Below the pieces are notes generated by a model. It was not told the origin of the DNA, searched no databases, and saw nothing but the letters and a program-made list of their open reading frames with translations. DNA of 5,974 bases from NCBI GenBank assembly GCA_964532715.1, contig CAZHIX010000056.1:1-5974 (forward strand), read 5' to 3'. The position numbers and the translations under genes are program-made. Below, one piece after another: positions 1 through 5,459 of this stretch. The number at the start of each line of letters is the position of its first letter. The first letter of the stretch is position 1. Origin of the DNA: 1-14-0-10-45-29 sp964532715 (lineage in GTDB: Archaea; Micrarchaeota; Micrarchaeia; Anstonellales; Anstonellaceae).

Positions 1-77
1 AAAGAAAGAATTAACGGTTTTAGTTTTTAGTTCAGAGATAAAACGCAACAGGCTAACCCGAACAAATACAAAAGAGA

Positions 78-85
78 TTTAAATA
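78..85 (+). promoter_or_regulatory. TATA box for the surface-protein gene (leaderless start)
   Basis: TTTAAATA, preceded by a purine-rich AAAGAGA that could act as a BRE. Its centre lies about 24-26 bases before the ATG at 105, the spacing at which archaeal TBP/TFB places transcription start on or next to the start codon. No Shine-Dalgarno-like sequence lies in the A-rich stretch between box and ATG, which fits a leaderless mRNA. This is inferred from sequence only. Confidence 0.6.
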
Positions 86-104
86 TTCAAACAAAAAACA
101 AAAC

Positions 105-1412
105 ATGGAAAAACAAATTTTTTTATTTATACCAATATTACTGCTCGCATCTTTTGCATTTGCATCTGAAGATGTGAGATGGATAGAGCATGCGGTGGCT
201 CAACAATCATTAAATGACGTGCAGATGCACGCTTATCATAGTCCATTGAACAACACCAATATAGATTATGCATACGTATATTATGACGATTATCTTTATC
301 TTGAAATTTTCACACCCAAAACAATAAATTCAAAATTAACTGAGTTAATTCAGATTAGCCTAAACAAAGATATCAATTTGTCATTCAATAAAAATGGCAC
401 AATAATCCAATCAAACAACAAAAGCGATTCAAATCAATCATTAGTCTTCTACTCATCGGATACGACTAATCCTCAATGGTCTGCAAGAACTATGATTTTA
501 CTAAAGGATTTAGAAGTGGATAAAAACTGTGATGCAACAGTTGACATGAACATAAATGTATTTGACGAACAAAAAAATGTTTTATCAAGCGCAATCACAC
601 AACTTTCCTCATCATCATGTTGGGCGACCCCAAAAAAAGTAATAGTAAGTAAACATGGAGATACTCCCCAAAATCAAACAGATTCCCCAGCATCGTTATC
701 AAGACAGTATTTATCATTGGTCCTAAATGTTACTCCGCCCGGATATCCAAATGATACTGAAGGTGCGAAAATAGATTCGATCACACTTAAACTAATCACC
801 AATTCAAACACAGACGGTGCACAAGTTCTTGCGTTTGTAGGTCCAGATGGAATATCGTTAGGAAGTGAGAACTTTGACGAAAATGGTTTGTTGACTCTTC
901 ATCCAACAGACGCATACATTTCTGATGAACCAAGAACGATTGCGATAGAACTTTTGATGTCACCAAATGCACAATTTTTATACGATAATGACAGTATCAT
1001 TCCTGCATATTATGGAGTAGAGCTCTATGAACTTAATTTAAGTGGCAAATACACTAAAACCCCACTAAGAGTTGATTTTGAAAATGCACCTATACGTTCA
1101 GAATATGTCGCGATGATGGAGTGCACAAGAGACGCAGAGTGCCCAACAAACAACATATGCACAGAACAAAATACGTGTATTGAGAGAACAAAGATAGTAA
1201 CACCAAAAATTAATGACACAAAAAACACATCAGAAACAGTAGAGAAACCAGATACTAAACCAATAGAAATTTATCAGCCAAAACAAACAGAAACAGAATT
1301 GCCATACTTAGTATATTTTGTAGTTGCAATAATTATTGCGATTATAGCGATATTTTGTTATACAAAAAAATCAAAAAACCAAAGCGCGCAAACAGAAGAT
1401 AAAAAAGACTAA
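105..1412 (+). CDS. Secreted, membrane-anchored surface protein with a four-cysteine module
   Basis: Function unknown; the architecture is clear. Residues 1-20 look like a signal peptide: Lys3, a hydrophobic core, and an AFA motif at 18-20 suggesting cleavage before Ser21. Residues 21-335 are polar and beta-strand-like, probably one or two beta-sandwich domains, with Cys142 and Cys172 a possible disulfide. Cys340, 346, 352 and 358 form an exact C-x5-C-x5-C-x5-C module. A Thr/Pro/Lys-rich linker (about 361-398), one transmembrane helix (about 401-419) and a charged cytoplasmic tail (KKSK to the end) follow. Twelve N-x-S/T sequons lie outside the membrane (for example N49, N91, N97, N208, N311, N374), suggesting heavy N-glycosylation. 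The predicted topology is an external body with the C-terminus inside. Proteins of this plan with a short Cys-rich repeat near the anchor are frequent in DPANN archaea; that lineage link is from memory. The start is supported by the TATA spacing and the signal peptide. No enzymatic motif was recognised, so adhesion, ligand binding or an envelope role are all possible. Confidence 0.85.
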   Translation: MEKQIFLFIPILLLASFAFASEDVRWIEHAVAQQSLNDVQMHAYHSPLNNTNIDYAYVYYDDYLYLEIFTPKTINSKLTELIQISLNKDINLSFNKNGTIIQSNNKSDSNQSLVFYSSDTTNPQWSARTMILLKDLEVDKNCDATVDMNINVFDEQKNVLSSAITQLSSSSCWATPKKVIVSKHGDTPQNQTDSPASLSRQYLSLVLNVTPPGYPNDTEGAKIDSITLKLITNSNTDGAQVLAFVGPDGISLGSENFDENGLLTLHPTDAYISDEPRTIAIELLMSPNAQFLYDNDSIIPAYYGVELYELNLSGKYTKTPLRVDFENAPIRSEYVAMMECTRDAECPTNNICTEQNTCIERTKIVTPKINDTKNTSETVEKPDTKPIEIYQPKQTETELPYLVYFVVAIIIAIIAIFCYTKKSKNQSAQTEDKKD

Positions 1413-1427
1413 GAAAATTTATCTTCT
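1394..1427. terminator. Shared inverted repeat at the convergent gene ends
   Basis: AGAAGATAAA (1394-1403) and TTTATCTTCT (1418-1427) are perfect 10-bp inverted copies separated by 14 bases. The stem and loop contain the last codons and stop of the plus-strand gene (TAA 1410-1412) and the stop of the minus-strand gene (TAA, 1421-1419). Each transcript could form the same hairpin. The plus strand continues into a T-rich stretch (ATTTGTTCTTTTG). The minus strand continues into T6-T7 runs within the neighbouring coding region (about 1364-1380). A bidirectional terminator or 3'-end stabiliser is an inference; archaeal termination mainly needs oligo-T rather than a stem. Confidence 0.45.
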
Positions 1428-2018
1428 ATTTGTTCTTTTGTAAAAACCTATTGCTTGCAATGCGATTGTTGCACATGCAAATAGTATCAAAAACAATTCT
1501 ACCCAATTCCAGTTTGTAAAACCAAAACCAAGAACATTTGGACCTCTTGCTTTTGCAATGTAATGATACAAAACAAAAACAAATACCACATAAGTTAAAT
1601 ATTGTATTTTCTTCCAAAAACCTGCACCTAATTTTTTTAGTGCATAATCACAGGACGTAATGACAAGTGGCACAAACAAAATAAGACCAATAAGCCCTGC
1701 AACTACTTCCAGTTTAGAAAATAATTTTGCAAAATCCCATCTAAAGTAATTGTCCATGATTAGACCAAAATGTATCAACAAAAACACAAAAGATGCAAGC
1801 CCAACTGCTCGTCTAGGTTCTATGAGCCTTGCAAATTTTGCAGAATCAATAACCGCAAGTGGTCCTAAAATCAGAGAGGTACATAATAAGAAAAATGCGC
1901 AAATTCCCGCAAACCTTATCATCGCAGATATAGAATTTTTTTCAATAGTAGAATAGTATGCCCCCATAACTGCCAATGAACAGATTAAAATCAACATAAG
2001 AAATGATTCAATTCTCAT
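1419..2018 (-). CDS. Ferric-reductase-like / MsrQ-like heme membrane protein
   Basis: A 199-residue integral membrane protein resembling the ferric reductase-like transmembrane domain family, which includes MsrQ/YedZ. Six helices are visible at roughly 5-22, 32-56, 71-92, 104-122, 137-155 and 171-192. Family hallmarks are GPLA at 52-55, Arg69-Arg70 before GL (73-74), His83 in the third helix, TSCD at 121-124, KKLG at 128-131, Trp135-Lys-Lys before the fifth helix, and His152 within it. These proteins pass electrons across the membrane through b-type heme. In the usual WxxLH motif the histidine is Gln139 here, 13 residues before His152, so one normal axial ligand is missing and only two histidines remain in the whole protein. 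There is no FAD/NAD-binding domain and no MsrP-like partner nearby. The start is supported by GGTGGT 9 bases upstream. Family assignment is fairly confident; the physiological role is not. Confidence 0.75.
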   Translation of the reverse strand: MRIESFLMLILICSLAVMGAYYSTIEKNSISAMIRFAGICAFFLLCTSLILGPLAVIDSAKFARLIEPRRAVGLASFVFLLIHFGLIMDNYFRWDFAKLFSKLEVVAGLIGLILFVPLVITSCDYALKKLGAGFWKKIQYLTYVVFVFVLYHYIAKARGPNVLGFGFTNWNWVELFLILFACATIALQAIGFYKRTNRR

Positions 2019-2027
2019 AAAATCACT

Positions 2028-2033
2028 ACCACC
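2028..2033 (-). promoter_or_regulatory. Shine-Dalgarno site of the ferric-reductase-like gene
   Basis: On the minus strand GGTGGT ends 9 bases before the ATG at 2018, with GTGAT further downstream. Both match parts of the archaeal SD consensus GGAGGTGATC. The same GGTG core precedes both oxidoreductase genes. Confidence 0.5.
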
Positions 2034-2040
2034 AAATGTT

Positions 2041-2061
2041 TAACATATTTAACTTTAAAAC
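2041..2061 (-). promoter_or_regulatory. Candidate TATA region of the ferric-reductase-like gene
   Basis: The minus strand carries TTTTAAAG (2061-2054) and TTAAATATG (2052-2044). The first would place transcription start near 2031 and give a leader that only partly keeps the SD. The second would place it near 2022, almost leaderless. The sequence does not decide between them. The 78-bp gap also has to hold the promoter of the divergent MarC-family gene. Confidence 0.35.
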
Positions 2062-2066
2062 TAAAA

Positions 2067-2075
2067 CTTAATAAT
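2067..2075 (+). promoter_or_regulatory. TATA box for the MarC-family gene (leaderless start)
   Basis: CTTAATAAT is centred about 26 bases before the ATG at 2097, the spacing expected for a transcript starting at the start codon. No SD-like sequence precedes this ATG (TTGCAGTTCTT). CTTTAAAAC at 2053-2061 is an alternative box that would give a leader of about 14 bases. Confidence 0.45.
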
Positions 2076-2096
2076 CTTAGTACCCTTGCAGTTCTT

Positions 2097-2708
2097 ATGA
2101 TATCAATTGAAGCATTCATCAAATCAGCGATTGCACTTTTCATTATCATGGATCCGTTTGCGTCCTTGCCAGTATTTATATCACTTACCAAACATCAAAC
2201 AGATGCACAGAAGTTAAAATCAGCAATCACTGCAACAGCTATTGCCACTGTTGTTTTGGCATCGTTTGTATTGATTGGACCATGGCTAATGGAGGCCATG
2301 GCAATTTCTATGTCCGCATTTACAATTGCAGGAGGATTGCTTTTACTTATAACTGCCATAACTTCGTTTTTTGGAATAGAATTTTCATCAGAAAAACAAA
2401 ATGAACAGCACATGGACATAAAAATAGTAGTTGTTGCAGTTCCCCTACTTACAGGTCCGGGTTCAATGACCACAGCAGTCATTCTTGCAAATCAATATGG
2501 GCTTATTACTGCATTTTCAGCAATAGCACTAGTGGTGTTTGCAATATTTATAGTTTTGTCACTTTCACGCCAAATATCTGCAATAGCCGGAGAACGAGGT
2601 ATTGAAATTTCATCAAAGATATTTTCAATATTGCTTGCTGCGATAGCAGTAGAATTTGTAAAGAACGGTATATTTGAAGTTTTGAGTGGATGGGGAATGA
2701 TTGGATAA
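2097..2708 (+). CDS. MarC-family integral membrane protein (possible amino-acid transporter)
   Basis: At 203 residues this matches the usual length of the MarC/UPF0056 family. The family's two half-repeats are visible. The first has Asp19-Pro20 and Pro25 in a DP-x4-PVF-x2-LT pattern (19-31). The second has PLLTGPGSMTTAVIL (116-130), carrying the GPG signature. Hydrophobic segments at roughly 5-27, 44-64, 72-94, 108-130, 137-157 and 173-192 give about six helices; the end AIAVEFVKNGI (182-192) is also typical. From memory of the literature, the early link of MarC to multiple antibiotic resistance was not upheld, and an archaeal homologue (SnatA of Thermococcus) transports small neutral amino acids. 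Transport is therefore plausible but unproven here. The start agrees with the family N-terminus and with TATA spacing. The gene stands alone, divergent from the ferric-reductase-like gene and convergent with the oxidoreductase operon, whose end is 22 bp away. Confidence 0.9.
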   Translation: MISIEAFIKSAIALFIIMDPFASLPVFISLTKHQTDAQKLKSAITATAIATVVLASFVLIGPWLMEAMAISMSAFTIAGGLLLLITAITSFFGIEFSSEKQNEQHMDIKIVVVAVPLLTGPGSMTTAVILANQYGLITAFSAIALVVFAIFIVLSLSRQISAIAGERGIEISSKIFSILLAAIAVEFVKNGIFEVLSGWGMIG

Positions 2709-2714
2709 AAAAAA
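2707..2714 (-). terminator. Oligo-T terminator of the oxidoreductase operon
   Basis: Eight A on the plus strand read as T8 on the minus strand, 16 bases after the beta-subunit stop codon. Oligo-T runs are the core archaeal termination signal. The tract overlaps the last two bases of the MarC-family stop codon, so the minus-strand transcript would end inside the tail of the convergent gene. Confidence 0.5.
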
Positions 2715-2730
2715 TGTGGGTATAATAGAA

Positions 2731-3594
2731 TTAATCGTAAGTTTTTAGTATTTTTTCTATATCCACATCATCTATTTTCAAATTTGCAAGTGGTTCATTT
2801 TTTAGTTGTGGCAAACCATCCTCGTAAGTATCGCGCTCTTCTTTGTACAAAACCCCAAGAGGTATTCCGTCGTCCCATTCTTGTGCTTTTTCAAATGCGA
2901 GAATTTTATTATGTGGATCGTATTTTTCGTTTTCTTCAAGCTTGTAAACTTTTTTTCTAAAATAATCAAAAGTATTTATTTTATTCCAGACAACGCATGG
3001 CTGACACACATCAATATGTGCAAAACCACGATGTTTAATTCCTTGAGAGATTAAATCAGACAAATGATTTAGATCCGCAGAAAACCCACGTGCAACAAAA
3101 GTTGCACCAGATGCGATTGAAAGTGCAAGCGGATTTATGGGGACTTCAAGCGCGCCATCAGGGGTGCTTTTGGTTTTCATTCCTTTTTGCGAAGTCGGCG
3201 AGGTCTGTCCTGTTGTCAATCCGTAAATCTGGTTGTCATGCACGATGTAAGTCATATCGTAATTTCGCCTGCACGCATGCACAAAATGCCCAAGTCCAAT
3301 TCCGTATCCGTCTCCATCCCCTCCGACCGCGATAACATTCAATTCATGGTTTGCCAGTTTTATAGCAGACGCAACTGGAAGTTCTCTACCATGAATTGAT
3401 TCATAACCATAAGTGTGTATAAAATGAGGTAATTTTGAACCACAACCGATTCCAGATACAATAACTGTTTGATGTGGCTCAAGATTGCAATTTACAATTG
3501 CTTTTTTTAATGAAGCTAGTATTGAATAATTGCCACAGCCCGGACACCAAGTTATTTCATGATTTTTTTCTAAAAGTTGATTAATATCCACCAT
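2731..3594 (-). CDS. 2-oxoacid:ferredoxin oxidoreductase, beta subunit
   Basis: This subunit binds thiamine pyrophosphate (TPP) and one [4Fe-4S] cluster. With the gamma-alpha subunit it catalyses 2-oxoacid + CoA + oxidised ferredoxin to acyl-CoA + CO2 + reduced ferredoxin in the cytoplasm. Its 287 residues are normal for the family. The Fe-S ligands expected from the Sulfolobus enzyme are present: Cys17 and Cys20 (WCPGCGNY), Cys51 (GIGCGSK) and Cys200 (QPC, aligning with the archaeal SPC). An extra Cys197 lies three residues before the last. The TPP/Mg motif is GDGDGYGIG (92-100) with Asn111 and the following HDNQIYGLT. The activation-loop motif GLTTGQTSPTS (125-135) has Thr128 where some archaeal enzymes carry Lys. 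Residues 205-287 are the usual beta C-terminal tail. GGTG lies 6 bases before the ATG, inside the 11-bp gap after the gamma-alpha gene, so the two are surely co-transcribed. Substrate (pyruvate, 2-oxoglutarate or broad) cannot be read from sequence, so no por/kor symbol is given. Confidence 0.95.
   Translation of the reverse strand: MVDINQLLEKNHEITWCPGCGNYSILASLKKAIVNCNLEPHQTVIVSGIGCGSKLPHFIHTYGYESIHGRELPVASAIKLANHELNVIAVGGDGDGYGIGLGHFVHACRRNYDMTYIVHDNQIYGLTTGQTSPTSQKGMKTKSTPDGALEVPINPLALSIASGATFVARGFSADLNHLSDLISQGIKHRGFAHIDVCQPCVVWNKINTFDYFRKKVYKLEENEKYDPHNKILAFEKAQEWDDGIPLGVLYKEERDTYEDGLPQLKNEPLANLKIDDVDIEKILKTYD
2742..2756 (+). terminator. Oligo-T terminator of the MarC-family gene
   Basis: T5 (2742-2746) and T6 (2751-2756) follow the MarC-family stop by 33-48 bases on the plus strand. 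They lie within the final codons of the convergent beta-subunit gene. The two convergent transcripts would therefore overlap slightly at their 3' ends. Position and composition are the only evidence. Confidence 0.35.
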
Positions 3595-3600
3595 TTAAAC

Positions 3601-3604
3601 CACC
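3601..3604 (-). promoter_or_regulatory. Shine-Dalgarno site of the beta-subunit gene
   Basis: GGTG on the minus strand lies 6 bases before the ATG at 3594, just after the gamma-alpha stop codon (3608-3606). It supports this start and translation from a shared transcript. Confidence 0.55.
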
Positions 3605-3605
3605 G

Positions 3606-5348
3606 TTATTCACTTGAAAGTTTTCGTATCTCTTGAGCTATTTGTTCAACTTCAAATGGACGAGCATCATAGCGAAGACAAGCATTTTTGATAAGAATTC
3701 CTGTTTTTTCTCGTATATAATTTCTCATTTGTCCTTGTGAGTTACCCTCAAATATTATTACTTTTGACGCAGATTGTAATGCTTGTTTAATTGTATCAGA
3801 CGCAAATGGAAGTGCATATTTTATGTGCATGAGCCTAAAAGAAACATTTTCTTTATCAAGAATTTTAAGAGCTTCAAGAGCTACGCCTTTTGTTGAACCC
3901 CAACAAACTGCAAGTAAAGTACTTTTTGAATCCCCATAAAAAACAGGCTGATATAAATTTGGATTAATTGTTTTAAGTTTTCTTGCACGTTTATCAATTT
4001 GTTCAATCCTATTCTTCGGGTCTTCAGAAGTATAACCAGTTTCATCATGCTCGTAAGAAGATGCTACATGAATTGCGTTTTTTTGACCCGGGATAAAACG
4101 TGTTGATATTCCATTTTTTGTATTTTCATGTCTTAGAAAATTCTTTGCATTCTCCAATTGTGCATCGGTTTGCAAAAGTCCCCGTTTTACTTCAAGTTTT
4201 TCACAATCAAATTTTTCAACTGTTTGTAGAGATTCACCTATGTATTTATCAAGTAGAATAATTGCAGGAACTTGCACTTGCTCAGCCATATTCCACACAT
4301 TAAAAGTTTCATAAAATGCTTCTTGTGCATCGCCGGGCATACATACAATTCTTGGAAACTCTCCTTGAGATGCATGAATTGTAAATTGTAAGTCTGCTTG
4401 CTCAGTATATGTGGGAAGACCAGTAGATGGACCTGCTCGTTGCACATTCACAATCATACATGGAATTTCTGCAATACCGGCATTTCCTAAAGCTTCTGCC
4501 ATTAGAGAAAACCCACCACCTGAAGTTGCAGTCATAGCTCTAACACCTGCAAAGCCTGCACCTAAAATATAATTGATTGCTGCAATTTCATCTTCAGTAT
4601 GTTTTACAACTATATTATAATCTATTGCATGTTGTGCCATCCAATGCAATATTGATGATGATGGACTCATTGGATATTCTGCAACAAATTTTACACCGGC
4701 TTTGATTGCACCTAAACACACTGCATCATTTGCGTTTAACAACAATGTGTTAATTGGTTTTTGAGGTTGAATTTTTATTTCAAAAGCTTTTGTTAAATTT
4801 GATTTTACAAAATCATAACCCAATTTTGAGGCTTTTAAATTATTTGAGATTACATCATCAGATTTGTTTGCAAATGACTCTTTTACTAAAGATTCAAATG
4901 AATCTAAAGTCAGACCGATAACTGCAATAGTTGCACCTAGAGCTACTTGATTTAGATAAAGTTGATCCCCACATTCTTGAGCCATTTTGGTCATAGGAAT
5001 TGCAATTAGACAAATATCTTGCCGTACATCTTTTACATCGTCCTTACTCACGTTATCGGAATCATATATTATTACCGCACCCTCGTTTAATTCATCGCAA
5101 TGCTTTTGCACTCCGGCTTTGTTTAGTGCAACCAATAAATCAACTTCGCCACTAAGTGCATGAATCATTTGTTTGTTTGTCCTAACAGTCATTGTATTGT
5201 GCCCACCACGTATAAGTGAAGGATAATCGTTATCGCAGAAAACATAAAGCCCGTTTCGTTGCATAAGTTTTGCAAACATTGCACCAATTGTAGCTATTCC
5301 AGCACCAGCTTCACCAGCCAATTTAAATGTCATATCATTTATTCTCAT
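3606..5348 (-). CDS. 2-oxoacid:ferredoxin oxidoreductase, fused gamma-alpha subunit
   Basis: Partner of the beta subunit downstream; supplies the 2-oxoacid and CoA binding surfaces. It is 580 residues from the preferred start; residue numbers count from there. The N-terminal gamma domain (about 5-185) has the glycine motif GEAGAG (12-17) and YPSLIRGGHN (42-51). The alpha domain I (about 200-365) has Tyr225-Pro-Met-Ser-Pro229, a variant of the YPITP motif needed for catalysis, then HTEDE (250-254), SGGGFSLM (276-283) and QRAGPSTGLPT (303-313), whose Arg304 is expected to hold the substrate carboxylate/CoA. A C-terminal alpha domain with WGSTKG (483-488) completes it. Gamma-alpha fusion is normal for archaeal two-subunit enzymes; no ferredoxin-like delta domain is present. 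An ATG at 5363 adds five residues in frame. I prefer 5348 because GGGTG lies 8 bases before it, as in the other minus-strand genes, and the upstream ATG has no SD. The substrate is unresolved. Confidence 0.93.
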   Translation of the reverse strand: MRINDMTFKLAGEAGAGIATIGAMFAKLMQRNGLYVFCDNDYPSLIRGGHNTMTVRTNKQMIHALSGEVDLLVALNKAGVQKHCDELNEGAVIIYDSDNVSKDDVKDVRQDICLIAIPMTKMAQECGDQLYLNQVALGATIAVIGLTLDSFESLVKESFANKSDDVISNNLKASKLGYDFVKSNLTKAFEIKIQPQKPINTLLLNANDAVCLGAIKAGVKFVAEYPMSPSSSILHWMAQHAIDYNIVVKHTEDEIAAINYILGAGFAGVRAMTATSGGGFSLMAEALGNAGIAEIPCMIVNVQRAGPSTGLPTYTEQADLQFTIHASQGEFPRIVCMPGDAQEAFYETFNVWNMAEQVQVPAIILLDKYIGESLQTVEKFDCEKLEVKRGLLQTDAQLENAKNFLRHENTKNGISTRFIPGQKNAIHVASSYEHDETGYTSEDPKNRIEQIDKRARKLKTINPNLYQPVFYGDSKSTLLAVCWGSTKGVALEALKILDKENVSFRLMHIKYALPFASDTIKQALQSASKVIIFEGNSQGQMRNYIREKTGILIKNACLRYDARPFEVEQIAQEIRKLSSE

Positions 5349-5356
5349 ATTTATCG

Positions 5357-5361
5357 CACCC
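5357..5361 (-). promoter_or_regulatory. Shine-Dalgarno site that decides the gamma-alpha start
   Basis: On the minus strand GGGTG is followed by CGATAAAT and then the ATG at 5348, an 8-base spacing. It overlaps the alternative ATG at 5363, which could initiate only without this site. Confidence 0.45.
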
Positions 5362-5392
5362 ATCTAATGACGCCAAAACTTTTAACTTAATC

Positions 5393-5401
5393 AATTTAAA
5401 G
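5393..5401 (-). promoter_or_regulatory. TATA box of the oxidoreductase operon
   Basis: CTTTAAATT on the minus strand is preceded by GCGAAG, a possible BRE. Its centre near 5397 predicts transcription start near 5371, giving a leader of about 23 bases to the ATG at 5348 that includes the GGGTG site. It lies in the 111-bp gap (5349-5459) after the upstream helical-protein gene, suggesting the operon has its own promoter, though read-through from upstream cannot be excluded. No further gene is visible in this gap. Confidence 0.45.
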
Positions 5402-5459
5402 CTTCGCAAAATAAGTGCAATTTTTCGTCAATAACCAATACACCATGGAGTTAGTTTTC

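Noticed and set aside
2..82. Plus-strand frame open from the left edge to a TAA at 80-82, possibly the end of an upstream gene.
   Set aside because: Only 26 codons with no recognisable motif; an open run this short is likely by chance, and it would overlap the TATA box. It could be real, but the window cannot show it.
1025..1228. Minus-strand open frame inside the surface-protein gene.
   Set aside because: Antisense to a well-supported gene, with no start signal or family similarity.
1426..1956. Additional open frames on both strands inside the ferric-reductase-like gene (1426-1617 minus, 1750-1956 plus).
   Set aside because: Low-complexity or unlikely protein sequence, fully inside a gene with clear family motifs.
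2280..2301. CCATGGC ... GCCATGG inverted repeat (7-bp arms, 8-base gap).
   Set aside because: Inside conserved MarC coding sequence for a Trp/Met/Ala-rich stretch; best explained by codon content, with no T-run or operator context.
2195..2482. Minus-strand open frame of 95 codons inside the MarC-family gene.
   Set aside because: Antisense shadow of a recognised membrane protein; no SD or promoter.
2806..3399. Three plus-strand open frames opposite the beta subunit.
   Set aside because: They overlap one another and lie antisense to conserved Fe-S and TPP motifs; the translations look random.
4238..4447. A second minus-strand frame inside the gamma-alpha gene.
   Set aside because: Out of frame with a conserved domain that is uninterrupted here; no sign of a frameshift.
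5349..5459. Possible small gene or RNA between the helical-protein gene and the oxidoreductase.
   Set aside because: The plus-strand ATG at 5445 opens only six codons, and no stable structure is apparent; the stretch is explained as promoter and leader.
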